A DNA stretch of 28,933 nucleotides from CAZAEL01 sp964484135 (GCA_964484135.1 CAZAEL010000030.1:1-28933), one strand, 5' to 3'; shown: positions 1 through 7,895, numbered from the stretch's first letter. Numbers and translations: made by a program. Notes: generated by a model from the letters alone, not told the origin.

Positions 1-53
1 TGGTCGCCCGCCTTCTGACGGTTGGTTTGGAAATCCGGATCGATCGCTGCCAT
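1..53 (-). CDS. 5' end of an unidentified divergent gene
   Basis: On the minus strand an ATG (53-51) opens a frame reading MAAIDPDFQTNRQKAGD before the window ends. A strong Shine-Dalgarno (AAGGAGG on the minus strand, about 65-71) lies 11 bases upstream, and a good promoter lies further upstream (163-191), so a real gene start is likely. Seventeen residues are too few to name a family. No signal peptide or membrane segment is visible in this part. Confidence 0.55.
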   Translation of the reverse strand, partial: MAAIDPDFQTNRQKAGD

Positions 54-162
54 GATAAGGTGTTCCTCCTTGTTGGTCGTTGCCGAGGGCTTTTCCTCGA
101 CGGAAACTGCCCAAATCGTTCCTTGCCCGAGTTCGTGAAAACCATCACGAATCCGGATTCCC

Positions 163-191
163 AATTTAGCATATGGCTTTTGGGGCGTCAA
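163..191 (-). promoter_or_regulatory. Sigma70-type promoter of the divergent gene
   Basis: On the minus strand, TTGACG (191-186; 5 of 6 matches to TTGACA), a 17-bp spacer and TAAATT (168-163; 4 of 6 to TATAAT). The predicted start near 156 gives a leader of about 100 nt before the ATG at 53. Confidence 0.5.
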
Positions 192-204
192 GCGCCGCCA
201 TGAG

Positions 205-223
205 AAGGGGACTTCGTCCCCTT
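205..223. promoter_or_regulatory. 19-bp palindrome between divergent promoters
   Basis: AAGGGGAC-TTC-GTCCCCTT is a perfect 8-bp inverted repeat with a 3-base centre. It lies between the -35 boxes of the minus-strand promoter (186-191) and the rpsB promoter (245-250). There is no clear T-run on either side, so an operator or small RNA hairpin is likelier than a terminator. The function is not known. Confidence 0.35.
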
Positions 224-244
224 AATAAAGGAAGCCAAAAACCG

Positions 245-274
245 TTGCCAACACGCCCCAAAATAGGATAAAAT
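245..274 (+). promoter_or_regulatory. Sigma70-type promoter of the rpsB operon
   Basis: TTGCCA (245-250; 5 of 6), an 18-bp spacer and TAAAAT (269-274; 5 of 6). Transcription would start near 281, about 280 nt before the rpsB ATG, giving a long structured leader. No other promoter of this quality was seen before rpsB. Confidence 0.6.
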
Positions 275-280
275 ACCCCC

Positions 281-498
281 GATCGTACGGACCCGGTTTT
301 CGTCCGGGTCCCATTACGCACACCTTCGGATCCCGTCCGGGGTCCCGCGCGAGCGGGCCGGCGTTCCAAGGAGTCACGGGAGTTGAGGAAGGTGGAGGCC
401 GTCCGCCCCCTTGGGCGGACGGAAAAAAACCAAACACAGAGACCGGTTCAAGGGGCTCCGCCCGTCATAAGGCGGGCGGCCCCGAAGCGTCTGTGCTT
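281..498 (+). promoter_or_regulatory. Structured rpsB mRNA leader
   Basis: This gene-free stretch holds successive hairpins. One is a perfect 8-bp stem at 289-296/304-311 (GGACCCGG), starting a few bases after the predicted transcript start. Another is a perfect 10-bp stem at 399-408/413-422 with a CCTT loop, followed by seven A. A third is an 11-bp stem with a 2-base bulge at 452-464/473-483. The first arm (289-296) could also pair with 336-345, so alternative folds are possible. In E. coli, S2 represses its own rpsB leader; whether this leader does the same is inference. Confidence 0.5.
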
Positions 499-529
499 GG
501 CGGCCCTCCTCGGGGGGACCGCTTTTTTT
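499..529 (+). terminator. Terminator-like hairpin (attenuator) in the rpsB leader
   Basis: A GC-rich stem of about 10 pairs with one mismatch (500-509 against 513-522) is followed at once by seven T (523-529). It ends 33 nt before the rpsB ATG and lies downstream of the only good promoter seen, so it would act as an attenuator for rpsB-tsf. The alternative is that a weaker promoter between it and rpsB was missed. Confidence 0.5.
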
Positions 530-562
530 GCGCCGGTGGACTGTGAAATCAATGGAGGAACA

Positions 563-1384
563 ATGGCGTCTATTTCCATGAAAGCGTTGCTGGAGGCCGG
601 GGTCCACTTCGGCCACCAGACCCGGCGGTGGAACCCCAAGATGGCGAAGTACATCTTCGGGAGCCGCAACAACATCCACATCATCGACCTGCAGAAGACC
701 GTGAAGGAGCTCAAAAAAGCGCTCACGTACGTGCGCGACCTGTCGGCCCAGGGCAAGACCCTGCTGTTCGTGGGCACCAAGAAGCAGGCCCGCGAGGCCA
801 TCACCGAGGAGGCCCAGCGCTGCGGGTCGCCCTACATCCGGGACCGGTGGCTGGGCGGCACCCTGACCAACTTTGAGACCATCCGCCGTTCGGCCCAGCG
901 CCTGCAGGAGCTGGAGCGCATGAAGCAGAGCGGCATCTTCGCCAGCCTTTCCAAGAAAGAGGCCATGCGGCGCGAGAAGGACATCAAGCGCCTCTCCAAG
1001 TCGCTGGACGGCATCAAGGCCATGGAGTCCCTGCCCCACGCGGTGTTCATCGTGGACCCGGTGCAGGAGATCACGGCCGTCACGGAAGCCCGCCGCATGG
1101 AGATCCCGGTGGTGTCCATCTGCGACACCAACTGCGACCCGGACCTGATCGACCACCCCATCCCCGGCAACGACGACGCCATCCGCGCGGTGCGGCTCTT
1201 CTGCCGCCTGATCGCGGACAGCGTGCTGGAAGGCAAGGACTTGGCCAAGAAGCAGCAGGCCGCGGCCGAGGGGGCGTCTCCCACGGAGCAGGAGATCCCG
1301 CTCACGGGGGCGTCCGCCGAGACCGGCGGCGCCGAAGGGACGACCCCGCTTTCCGCGGCCCCTTCGGAGGCCCGCGTTTCTTAA
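563..1384 (+). CDS. rpsB: 30S ribosomal protein S2
   Basis: Structural protein of the small ribosomal subunit, needed with S1 for mRNA binding. The 273-residue product opens with MASISMKALLEAGVHFGHQ and continues with the family blocks RRWNPKMAKYIFG and IIDLQKTVKEL; LLFVGTKKQA, RWLGGTLTNF, VFIVDP and DTNCDPDLIDHPIPGNDDA follow. The C-terminal 45 residues are a low-complexity Ala/Glu/Gly tail that is longer than in many S2 proteins. ATG 563 is chosen because GGAGG (554-558) sits just upstream and the S2 N-terminus begins there; the same frame is open back to 383, but that part lies in the leader and does not resemble S2. It is followed 29 nt later by tsf, its usual partner. Confidence 0.97.
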   Translation: MASISMKALLEAGVHFGHQTRRWNPKMAKYIFGSRNNIHIIDLQKTVKELKKALTYVRDLSAQGKTLLFVGTKKQAREAITEEAQRCGSPYIRDRWLGGTLTNFETIRRSAQRLQELERMKQSGIFASLSKKEAMRREKDIKRLSKSLDGIKAMESLPHAVFIVDPVQEITAVTEARRMEIPVVSICDTNCDPDLIDHPIPGNDDAIRAVRLFCRLIADSVLEGKDLAKKQQAAAEGASPTEQEIPLTGASAETGGAEGTTPLSAAPSEARVS

Positions 1385-1413
1385 GTTTTTAACCCTTTCA
1401 GGAGGATTTTTTC

Positions 1414-2292
1414 ATGCCCGTCATCACCAGCGATCTCGTCAACAAACTCAGGAGCAAGACCGGCGCCGGCATCATGGACTGCAAGCGCGCCCTGGAAACG
1501 GCCTCCGGCGACATGGACAAGGCGGTCACCATCCTGCGCGAGCAGGGGGCGGCCTCCGCGGCCAAGCGCGCGGGCAAGGCCGCGGCCGACGGCTTGGTGA
1601 CGTCCTTCGTGGACCCCTCCGGCAAGACCGCGGTATTGCTTGAACTGAACTGCGAAACGGACTTCGTGGCGCGCACCGACGATTTCCAGAAGCTCCTGGC
1701 CGAGCTGGCCCAGGCCGCGGCCCAGGCCGCCCCGGCCTGGAAGAGCCCGGAAGACGCCCCCCAGGCCCGCATCAAGGACCTGGCGGCCAAGCTGGGGGAG
1801 AACATCATGCTCCGGCCCAACCGGTTCCGCCGGTTCGACCGGGAAGCGCCCGGCATTTTCTCCGCGTACATCCATCCGTCCGGCGGCGTCGGCAAGGTCG
1901 GCGTGCTGGTGGAACTGGGGTCCGACAAGGAGGACGTCCTGTCCCGCGAAGAGGTGAAGGCCCTGGGCAAGGACCTGGCCATGCAGGTGGCGGCCACCAG
2001 TCCCCGCTGGGTCAAGAAGGAGGACGTGCCGGCCGAGACCGTGGAGCAGGAAAAATCCATCGCCCGCGAGCAGGCCAAACGGGAGAACAAGCCGGAGAAG
2101 ATCTGGGACAAAATCGCCCAAGGCAAGATCCAGCAGTTCTACCAGCAGTTCTGCCTGCTGGAGCAGCCCTTCGTGAAGGACGCCGGCGGGAAGACCAAGG
2201 TGCACGAGGTGGTGGCCCAGGTTTCCCAGAAGGCCGGCGCGACGCTCTCGCCGCGGCGGTTCGTGCGGTACAAGGTCGGGGAAGAGGAATAG
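1414..2292 (+). CDS. tsf: Elongation factor Ts
   Basis: Guanine-nucleotide exchange factor that recycles EF-Tu-GDP to EF-Tu-GTP during translation. The 292-residue protein has the N-terminal UBA-like domain (about 1-55, with LRSKTGAGIMDCKRAL) and the core beginning near residue 55. The family block CETDFVARTDDF is at about 80-92. Length is normal. A strong AGGAGG lies about 7 bases before the ATG. The gene lies in the standard rpsB-tsf-pyrH-frr string. Confidence 0.96.
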   Translation: MPVITSDLVNKLRSKTGAGIMDCKRALETASGDMDKAVTILREQGAASAAKRAGKAAADGLVTSFVDPSGKTAVLLELNCETDFVARTDDFQKLLAELAQAAAQAAPAWKSPEDAPQARIKDLAAKLGENIMLRPNRFRRFDREAPGIFSAYIHPSGGVGKVGVLVELGSDKEDVLSREEVKALGKDLAMQVAATSPRWVKKEDVPAETVEQEKSIAREQAKRENKPEKIWDKIAQGKIQQFYQQFCLLEQPFVKDAGGKTKVHEVVAQVSQKAGATLSPRRFVRYKVGEEE

Positions 2293-2324
2293 GCGCAGGT
2301 TCTTTTTTGGAGGTCAACGCCGCC

Positions 2325-3047
2325 ATGTCCAAAAGCCAGAAGGTCCGACGGGTCGTCCTGAAAATTTCCGGCGAGGCCCTCCTGGGCAAGGCCCGCTCCG
2401 GCGGCATCGACCTGGACTCCCTCTTCAAGATCGCCCATGAGTTGAAGTCGGCCCGCCAGGCCCATCACCAGATCGCGGTGGTGGTGGGCGGCGGAAACAT
2501 CTGGCGCGGCGCCCGCGGCCAGGGCAAGGGGCTGGACCGGCTGATCTCCGACAACATGGGCATGCTGGCCACCATCGTCAACGCCCTGGCCCTGCAGGAC
2601 GCGCTGGAGCAGATCGGCGTGCCCACCCGCGTGATGTCCGCCATCGAGGTGGCCAAGGTGGCCGAGCCCTACATCCGGCGCCGCGCCGTGCGCCACCTGG
2701 AAAAGGGGCGCATCGTCATCTTCGCGGCCGGCACCGGCAACCCCTATTTTTCCACGGACACGGCCGCGGCCCTGCGCGCCTCGGAGATCGAGGCCTCCGT
2801 GGTCCTGAAGGCCACCCAGGTGGACGGCGTGTACGACGCCGACCCCCACAAGCACGCCCGCGCCAAGAAGTACACCACCCTCACCCTCATGCAGGCCCTG
2901 CGGGACCGTCTGGGCATCATGGACGCCACGGCCCTGTCCCTCTGCCTGGAAAACCGCATCTCCGTCCGCGTGTTCAACCTGCACAAGAGCGGCAACGTCC
3001 GCCGGGCCATCGAAGGCAAGGGCATCGGGACCCTCATCACCCCCTGA
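2325..3047 (+). CDS. pyrH: UMP kinase
   Basis: Phosphorylates UMP to UDP in pyrimidine nucleotide synthesis; bacterial UMP kinases belong to the amino-acid kinase fold and are usually hexameric. The 240-residue product shows KISGEALLGKA near the N-terminus and VVGGGNIWRGARG in the nucleotide loop; DNMGMLATIVNALAL, AGTGNPYFSTDTAA and KATQVDGVYDADP follow. ATG 2325 is preferred over an in-frame TTG at 2307 because GGAGG (2309-2313) lies at the right distance from 2325 and would otherwise be inside the coding region. The gene is 32 nt after tsf and 34 nt before frr. Confidence 0.96.
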   Translation: MSKSQKVRRVVLKISGEALLGKARSGGIDLDSLFKIAHELKSARQAHHQIAVVVGGGNIWRGARGQGKGLDRLISDNMGMLATIVNALALQDALEQIGVPTRVMSAIEVAKVAEPYIRRRAVRHLEKGRIVIFAAGTGNPYFSTDTAAALRASEIEASVVLKATQVDGVYDADPHKHARAKKYTTLTLMQALRDRLGIMDATALSLCLENRISVRVFNLHKSGNVRRAIEGKGIGTLITP

Positions 3048-3081
3048 CTCTTTTTTATTCCCATTCCGCGAGGTACAAGCC

Positions 3082-3660
3082 ATGACCGCTGCCAACCATC
3101 CCCAGACACAGGCCATCCTGGCCCAGACCGAAGAGAAGATGAAGAAGGTCATCGAGAAGATCCGGCAGGAGTTCTCCACGCTCCGGACCGGCCGGGCCAC
3201 GGCCACGCTCCTGGACGCCATCCGGGTGGAGTATTACGGCTCCCAGGTGCCGCTCAAGCAGGTGGCGGCCGTGGGCGTTCCGGACGGGCGGACCCTGGAG
3301 GTGAAGCCCTGGGACGCGGGCAGCCTGCAGGCCATCGAGAAGGCGATCCAGGCCTCGGACCTGGGCCTCACGCCCAACAACGACGGCAAGATCATCCGGC
3401 TGTCCATCCCGGCCATGACCGAGGAGCGGCGCCGAGACCTGGCCAAGGCGGTCAAGAAGATCGCCGAGGATTTCCGCGTCTCCATCCGCAACGACCGCCG
3501 GGACGCCATGGACAAGCTCAAGAAGGCGGAAAAGGACAAGGTCCTGTCCGAGGACCAGCGCAAGGGCGGCGAAGAGGCGCTGCAAAAGCTCACGGACTTG
3601 TACATCAAGCGGGTGGACGAGTCGGTGGCCCTGAAGGAGAAGGAGATTTTGGAAATCTAG
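3082..3660 (+). CDS. frr: Ribosome recycling factor
   Basis: Works with EF-G to split post-termination ribosomes. The 192-residue protein is slightly longer than the usual 185 because of an N-terminal extension of about ten residues. Family blocks are seen throughout: FSTLRTGRATATLLD, VEYYGSQVPLKQVA, VKPWDAGSLQAIEKAI and IIRLSIPAMTEERRRDL. VSIRNDRRDAMDKLKK and a C-terminal helical arm follow. GAGG lies about 9 bases before the ATG. A 7-bp-period inverted repeat fills the gap to uppS. Confidence 0.96.
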   Translation: MTAANHPQTQAILAQTEEKMKKVIEKIRQEFSTLRTGRATATLLDAIRVEYYGSQVPLKQVAAVGVPDGRTLEVKPWDAGSLQAIEKAIQASDLGLTPNNDGKIIRLSIPAMTEERRRDLAKAVKKIAEDFRVSIRNDRRDAMDKLKKAEKDKVLSEDQRKGGEEALQKLTDLYIKRVDESVALKEKEILEI

Positions 3661-3663
3661 CGG

Positions 3664-3745
3664 CGGGGGCCGGGGACCAGGGGCTGGGGCCTGGAAGCCG
3701 CCCCGGCATTCCGGTCGCTTTGGGTTCCCGGCCCCAGGCCCTCTT
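3664..3745. repeat. Heptad inverted repeat R1 (frr-uppS gap)
   Basis: The left arm (3664-3694) is a G-rich run with 7-bp periodicity (units such as GGGGGCC, GGGGACC and AGGGGCT). The right arm (3722-3741) is its C-rich partner, whose reverse complement shares GGGGCCGGG and GGGCCTGG with the left arm. The element fills the gap, starting 3 bases after the frr stop and ending 4 bases before the uppS ATG. No Shine-Dalgarno separates it from uppS. Confidence 0.6.
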
Positions 3746-4474
3746 ATGCTCATGCCCGCCAAGACCGACGACCTCCTGTCCAAGATCGACCGCACCCGCT
3801 TGCCCCGCCACATCGCCGTCATCATGGACGGCAACGGCCGCTGGGCCAAGAAGCGCGGCCTGCCGAGGCTCATGGGCCACCGGGCCGGCACCGAGAGCGT
3901 CCGCGAGGCCGTGAAGGTCTGCGGCGAGCTGGGCGTGGAGGCGCTGACCTTGTACGCCTTTTCCACGGAGAACTGGCTGAGGCCCGCGTCCGAGGTGAAG
4001 GGCCTCATGCGCCTTCTGGTCCAGACCCTGCGGCGGGAGGTGGCGGACCTGGACAAGAACAACGTGCGCCTGCGCGCCATCGGGCGTTTGTCCAAGCTGC
4101 CGCCGGAGGTGCGGGAGGAGCTGGTCCGGGGGCAGGAGGCGCTCAAGGGCAACACCGGCCTGATCCTGACCCTGGCGCTCAACTACGGCAGCCGGCAGGA
4201 ATTGGTGGACGCCGTCCAGTCGCTCCTGGACGACGGGGTCAAGCGCGTGGATGAGGACGAGATTTCCCGCCGGCTCTACACCGCGGGCCTGCCGGACCCG
4301 GACCTGCTGATCCGGACGTCGGGCGAATACCGCCTGTCCAATTTCCTTTTGTGGCAGTCCGCGTACACGGAGCTCCACATCAGCCGCGATTTTTGGCCGG
4401 ACTTCCGTCGCCGGCAGATGTACGAGGCCATCCTGGACTATCAGTCCCGTGAGCGGCGTTTCGGAGGCCTCTAA
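3746..4474 (+). CDS. uppS: Isoprenyl transferase (undecaprenyl diphosphate synthase)
   Basis: Condenses isopentenyl diphosphate onto farnesyl diphosphate in cis to make the C55 carrier lipid for cell-wall and polysaccharide synthesis. The 242-residue protein has the cis-prenyltransferase signatures: IMDGNGRWAKK with the catalytic Asp28, GHRAG, LYAFSTENW and LNYGSRQELVDA. DLLIRTSGEYRLSNFLLWQ and the C-terminal RERRFGG are also present. An ATG at 3752 is an alternative start. Neither start has a visible Shine-Dalgarno, and the repeat runs to 4 bases before 3746. It is followed by cdsA in the common envelope-lipid order. Confidence 0.94.
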   Translation: MLMPAKTDDLLSKIDRTRLPRHIAVIMDGNGRWAKKRGLPRLMGHRAGTESVREAVKVCGELGVEALTLYAFSTENWLRPASEVKGLMRLLVQTLRREVADLDKNNVRLRAIGRLSKLPPEVREELVRGQEALKGNTGLILTLALNYGSRQELVDAVQSLLDDGVKRVDEDEISRRLYTAGLPDPDLLIRTSGEYRLSNFLLWQSAYTELHISRDFWPDFRRRQMYEAILDYQSRERRFGGL

Positions 4475-4574
4475 TGCTGTTCCAAGTTCCGCGTTCCGAG
4501 TTCCACGTCCAAAGCGATAAACCGATGCAGCCTTTTTTGATTCTAACTCGGCACTCGGCAATCGGCAATTCTTT
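4475..4574. repeat. Heptad inverted repeat R2 (uppS-cdsA gap)
   Basis: The left arm (4479-4510) is four and a half tandem copies of a 7-bp unit GTTCCNN. The right arm (4547-4571) is three copies of a related unit, CTCGGCA or ATCGGCA, plus a partial copy. Read in reverse complement the right arm gives NNTGCCG units that pair imperfectly with the left arm. The element spans the whole gap: it starts right after the uppS stop and the right arm ends three bases before the cdsA ATG, with no Shine-Dalgarno between. It is the same subfamily as the truB-ribF element (R6). Confidence 0.75.
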
Positions 4575-5426
4575 ATGATCCTGCCCCGCGTCCTCACGGC
4601 CCTGGCGGCGGCCCCGCTTTTCCTGTGGGTCCTGTACCTCGGCAGCCTGCCTTTCCTCATTTTCCTGTTCGTGCTGATCCTCCTGGCCCTGTGGGAATTC
4701 CAGGCGATGGCGGAGGAGGGGGGATACGCCACCCAGTCCTGGTGGGGGATCGGCGCGGGCATGGCCGTGGTGCTGTCCCTCGCTTTCCCCGGCCTCAAAC
4801 CGGGATCGGTTTTTTCCGCCCAGGCGCCGGCCTTCGCGCTCGTGGTGGCGGTGCTGGCCCTGGTGCTGCGGGAGATGTTCCGCAGGGACAAGAGCCTGTC
4901 CATGCTGCGGCTGGGGACCTCTTTTTTGGGGCTCTTTTTGGTGGTGTGGCCCCTGGGCCACCTGATCCTTCTGCGGGACCTGCGGGGCACGGAGGGGCCC
5001 GCGTCCTACCATGTGGGGCGGGACGCCGCCTTTTTGCTCGTGGCGCTCATCTGGGTCCAGGACGTCGCGGCCTGGGCCGCGGGCAATCTCTTCGGCCGCC
5101 GCCGGCTGGCGGCCCAGATCAGCCCCAAGAAATCCTGGGAAGGGGCCATCGTGGGCCTCGCGGCCGCGGTGCTGACCGCGTTCCTTTTGCGGGAGGTCTG
5201 GCTGAGGGAGCTTTTTTCCAGGAAGGAAATTTTTGTTTTGGGCTTGAGCCTGGGCGTCCTGGCCCAGGTGTCGGACCTGGCCGAGTCCTTGATCAAACGG
5301 TGCTTCGGGGTGAAGGATTCTTCCCAGCTCCTGCCGGGCCACGGCGGGGTTTTCGACCGGTTCGATTCTTTCCTTTTCTCCACGCCTTTCCTGTACTTTT
5401 ACCTGATCCTCACGGGCCGGGGATAA
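4575..5426 (+). CDS. cdsA: Phosphatidate cytidylyltransferase
   Basis: Integral membrane enzyme that makes CDP-diacylglycerol from phosphatidate and CTP, the branch point for phospholipid synthesis. The 283-residue product is highly hydrophobic with about eight membrane segments. It carries the CDP-diglyceride synthetase signature near the C-terminus (about 237-262: SLIKRCFGVKD, then LPGHGGVFDRFDS), containing the metal-binding Asp residues. RRRLAAQISPKKSWEGA is the other conserved block. It has no recognisable ribosome-binding site and directly follows repeat R2. The dxr start comes four bases after its stop. Confidence 0.95.
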   Translation: MILPRVLTALAAAPLFLWVLYLGSLPFLIFLFVLILLALWEFQAMAEEGGYATQSWWGIGAGMAVVLSLAFPGLKPGSVFSAQAPAFALVVAVLALVLREMFRRDKSLSMLRLGTSFLGLFLVVWPLGHLILLRDLRGTEGPASYHVGRDAAFLLVALIWVQDVAAWAAGNLFGRRRLAAQISPKKSWEGAIVGLAAAVLTAFLLREVWLRELFSRKEIFVLGLSLGVLAQVSDLAESLIKRCFGVKDSSQLLPGHGGVFDRFDSFLFSTPFLYFYLILTGRG

Positions 5427-5430
5427 GCCC

Positions 5431-6687
5431 GTGGTGAAACGGCTGGCGCTCCTGGGGTCCACGGGGTCCATCGGCGTCAACGCCCTGGACGTGGTGCGCC
5501 GCCTGAACCGGGGCCGCAACGGCGACGGGCGCGAGGTTTATCGGGTTTGGGGACTGTCCGCCCAGAAAAACGTCCGGCTGCTGACGGAACAAATCCGCGA
5601 ATTCCGGCCCCGCGCGGCGGTGGTGTCCGATCCGGCGGCGGCGCGGGAGTTGAAAGCTTGGGCCAGGGTCCGCCATCCGGGGCTGCGGGTCTGGGAGGGC
5701 CCGGCGGGTTTGCAGCGGCTGGCCTCCCATCCGGAGGCGGATTGGGTGTTGTCCGCGGTGGTGGGGTCCGTGGGGCTCCTGCCGCTCCTGGCCGCGGTCA
5801 GGGCGGGCAAGACCGTGGCGCTGGCCAACAAGGAGGCCCTGATCGTGGGCGGGGACCTGGTCATGGCCGAAGCCCGGAAACACGGCGCCCGCCTCATCCC
5901 CGTGGACAGCGAACATTCGGCCATTTTTCAATGCATCGCGGCGTCGGCCCCACCACCCGCTTCGACCCCGAAGGGGCCGCCTCTTGGCGACCAAGCGGGT
6001 GGTGGCGTGAGGCGCATCGTCCTGACCGCCTCCGGCGGGGCGTTCTACCGTTGGAAAGGCTCTTTGAACCGCGTCACCCCGGCCCAGGCCCTGGCGCATC
6101 CCACCTGGAAGATGGGGAACAAGATCACCATCGACTGCGCCACCCTCACCAACAAGGGGCTGGAGGCCATCGAGGCCCATCACCTGTTCGGCGTGCCCCT
6201 GGAGGACATCCAGATCGTGATCCATCCCCAGTCCATCGTCCATTCCCTGGTGGAGTTCACGGACGGGGCGGTGCTGGCCCAGCTGTCGCACCCGGACATG
6301 CGCCTGCCCATCCAGTACGCCCTGACCCATCCGGCGCGCCTCCCCACCCCGCTCAAGTCCCTCCGCCTCGCGGAGGTGGGCCGGCTGGAGTTCCATGCGC
6401 CGGACTTCCGGCGGTTCCCCTGCCTGGGCCTGGCGCTGAAGGCGGGCCGCCTGGGCGGCGCCTGGCCCGCGGTCTTCAACGGCGCCAACGAGGTGGCGGT
6501 GCGCGCCTTCCTGGACGGCCGGATTTCGTTTTTGGGCATTCCCAAATTGCTGGCCCGGGTGATGGGCGCGTACCAAAAAACCCGGAACACCCGATCCGAG
6601 ACGCGAAAAGAACGCGCGTCGTTGAAAGACATTTTGGAAGCCGATCATTGGTCCCGCCAAAAGGCGGAAGAACTGGCGGATTTATAG
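5431..6687 (+). CDS. dxr: 1-deoxy-D-xylulose 5-phosphate reductoisomerase
   Basis: Second step of the MEP isoprenoid pathway: converts DXP to MEP with NADPH and a divalent metal. The 418-residue protein shows the NADPH loop GSTGSIG (about 9-15), ANKEALIVGG and the metal and substrate block VDSEHSAIFQ (about 159-168). LTASGGAFYRW, HPTWKMGNKITIDCATL and IHPQSIVHSLVEF follow. It starts with GTG, four bases after cdsA, so translation is probably coupled. The loop between SEHSAIFQCI and RRIVLTASGG is about 24 residues of Pro/Gly-rich sequence encoded by a palindromic element (5948-6010). That loop is variable in the family, so activity is probably kept. Confidence 0.95.
   Translation: MVKRLALLGSTGSIGVNALDVVRRLNRGRNGDGREVYRVWGLSAQKNVRLLTEQIREFRPRAAVVSDPAAARELKAWARVRHPGLRVWEGPAGLQRLASHPEADWVLSAVVGSVGLLPLLAAVRAGKTVALANKEALIVGGDLVMAEARKHGARLIPVDSEHSAIFQCIAASAPPPASTPKGPPLGDQAGGGVRRIVLTASGGAFYRWKGSLNRVTPAQALAHPTWKMGNKITIDCATLTNKGLEAIEAHHLFGVPLEDIQIVIHPQSIVHSLVEFTDGAVLAQLSHPDMRLPIQYALTHPARLPTPLKSLRLAEVGRLEFHAPDFRRFPCLGLALKAGRLGGAWPAVFNGANEVAVRAFLDGRISFLGIPKLLARVMGAYQKTRNTRSETRKERASLKDILEADHWSRQKAEELADL
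5948..6010. repeat. Palindromic element E1 inside dxr
   Basis: A perfect 13-bp inverted repeat, CCACCACCCGCTT (5950-5962) and its complement (5993-6005), encloses a 30-base centre with smaller inverted repeats. It lies in frame within dxr and encodes a Pro/Gly-rich loop. The whole 63-bp stretch resembles the element at the rimP start (18146-18206): left arms agree at 13 of 15 positions and right arms at 15 of 18. Confidence 0.65.
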
Positions 6688-6748
6688 GCAAACGGTTGGC
6701 TCGCTTTTGCCGTTCCAGATTTCGTATTTTTGTAATCAAGGAGGTTCC

Positions 6749-7840
6749 ATGTCTTTTCTGATCAGCGCTGTGGGCATCCTGGTGGTCTTCGGTTTGGTTA
6801 TCTTCATCCACGAGTTCGGCCACTTCATCGTGGCCAAGAAGTCCGGGGTCAAGGTGGAGCGGTTTTCCTTCGGCCTGGGGCCGGAGGCCGTGGGCTTTCA
6901 GTGGGGGGAAACCCGGTACTGCCTGGCCTGGATCCCCCTGGGCGGCGAGGTGCGCATGGCCGGCGAACAGGATTGGGAGGAAGGGGACAGGAACTCTCCT
7001 CCCCAGGCCAAGGACCCGCGGCACTTTTTCGCCCAGCCCTGGTACCGCCGCGTGGCCGTGGTGCTCGCCGGGCCGGGGATGAACTATGTCCTGGCCTTCG
7101 TGCTCTTTTCCGTGGTGGCCTTGGTCTGGGGAGATCCCCGGCCCTCCGCCGAGCCTCTCATCGGGGAACTCGTGCCGGGGTATCCGGCCAAGGCCGCGGG
7201 CCTTCAGCCGGGGGACCGGGTCCTGGCCGTGGCCGGCCAACCCGTGGCCACCTGGGAGGACCTGGCCAAACGCATCCACGGTTTTCCCGAACAGGCCATC
7301 GAGCTGGAGGTGGCTCGGAAGGAGGAACGCCTGACCTTTTCCGTGACGCCCCGCCGGGACCGTCAGCGGCAGGTGGGGCTCATCGGCATCGCGCCGGCCA
7401 CGGTGTACGAGCCCGTGGGCGCGCTCGGCGCCCTGCACCGGGGCGTCCATCAGACCGTGGGCTGGAGCCTCTTCACCCTGAAATACCTGGGCCACAAGGC
7501 CGCGGAGCGGGAAAAGCCGGACCTGGCCGGCCCCATCGGCATCGCCTCGGTGGTGGCCAAGGCCACCAAGTCGGGGATGCAGGACTTCCTGTACCTCATC
7601 GCGCTCATCTCCGTGGGCATCGGGCTCTTCAACCTCTTTCCCATCCCGCTCCTGGACGGCGGCCATCTCATGTTCTATCTGTGGGAGGGCATCACCCGGC
7701 GTCCCGCCACGCGCAAGGTCATGCAGATGGCCAACGTGTTCGGCCTGACCGTGCTTTTGGGCATCCTCTTCTTCGCCACGTACAGCGACATTCAACGGAT
7801 GAGACCGGCGGACGCCACAAAGGTTGAAAGTGAGAAGTGA
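6749..7840 (+). CDS. rseP: Site-2 intramembrane zinc metalloprotease
   Basis: Cleaves transmembrane substrates such as anti-sigma factors within the membrane during envelope stress. The 363-residue product has HEFGH (21-25) in the first membrane helix, the zinc-binding motif of S2P proteases. A single PDZ domain is at about 125-205 (LQPGDRVLAVAGQPVATWEDL), and the third ligand motif NLFPIPLLDGGH is near residue 300. Two-PDZ homologues such as E. coli RseP are longer; this is the short form. ATG 6749 is chosen for its AAGGAGG (6738-6744). The last five residues (VESEK) and the stop are encoded by repeat R3. Confidence 0.94.
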   Translation: MSFLISAVGILVVFGLVIFIHEFGHFIVAKKSGVKVERFSFGLGPEAVGFQWGETRYCLAWIPLGGEVRMAGEQDWEEGDRNSPPQAKDPRHFFAQPWYRRVAVVLAGPGMNYVLAFVLFSVVALVWGDPRPSAEPLIGELVPGYPAKAAGLQPGDRVLAVAGQPVATWEDLAKRIHGFPEQAIELEVARKEERLTFSVTPRRDRQRQVGLIGIAPATVYEPVGALGALHRGVHQTVGWSLFTLKYLGHKAAEREKPDLAGPIGIASVVAKATKSGMQDFLYLIALISVGIGLFNLFPIPLLDGGHLMFYLWEGITRRPATRKVMQMANVFGLTVLLGILFFATYSDIQRMRPADATKVESEK

Positions 7841-7895
7841 GAGGTTTAACATTGCATAAACTTTTCACTTCCCACCTCCCACTTCTCACGTCTTT
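7823..7895. repeat. Heptad inverted repeat R3 (rseP-proS gap)
   Basis: The left arm (7823-7844) is three 7-bp units (GTTGAAA, GTGAGAA, GTGAGAG), and the rseP stop TGA lies inside it. The right arm (7861-7895) has five 7-bp units, including CTTTTCA, CTTCCCA and CTTCTCA, and abuts the proS ATG. Across about 21 positions the arms can pair at about 18 if G-U is allowed. The reverse complement of its right arm is nearly the same as the left arm of R5, 15 kb away. Confidence 0.75.

Noticed and set aside
399..429. Perfect hairpin before seven A considered as a terminator
   Set aside because: The + strand has A, not T, after the stem, and on the minus strand the T-run would precede the stem, so neither orientation fits an intrinsic terminator.
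383..562. In-frame upstream extension of rpsB
   Set aside because: It begins at a TTG within the structured leader, crosses the attenuator hairpin, and is unlike any S2 N-terminus; the Shine-Dalgarno points to 563.
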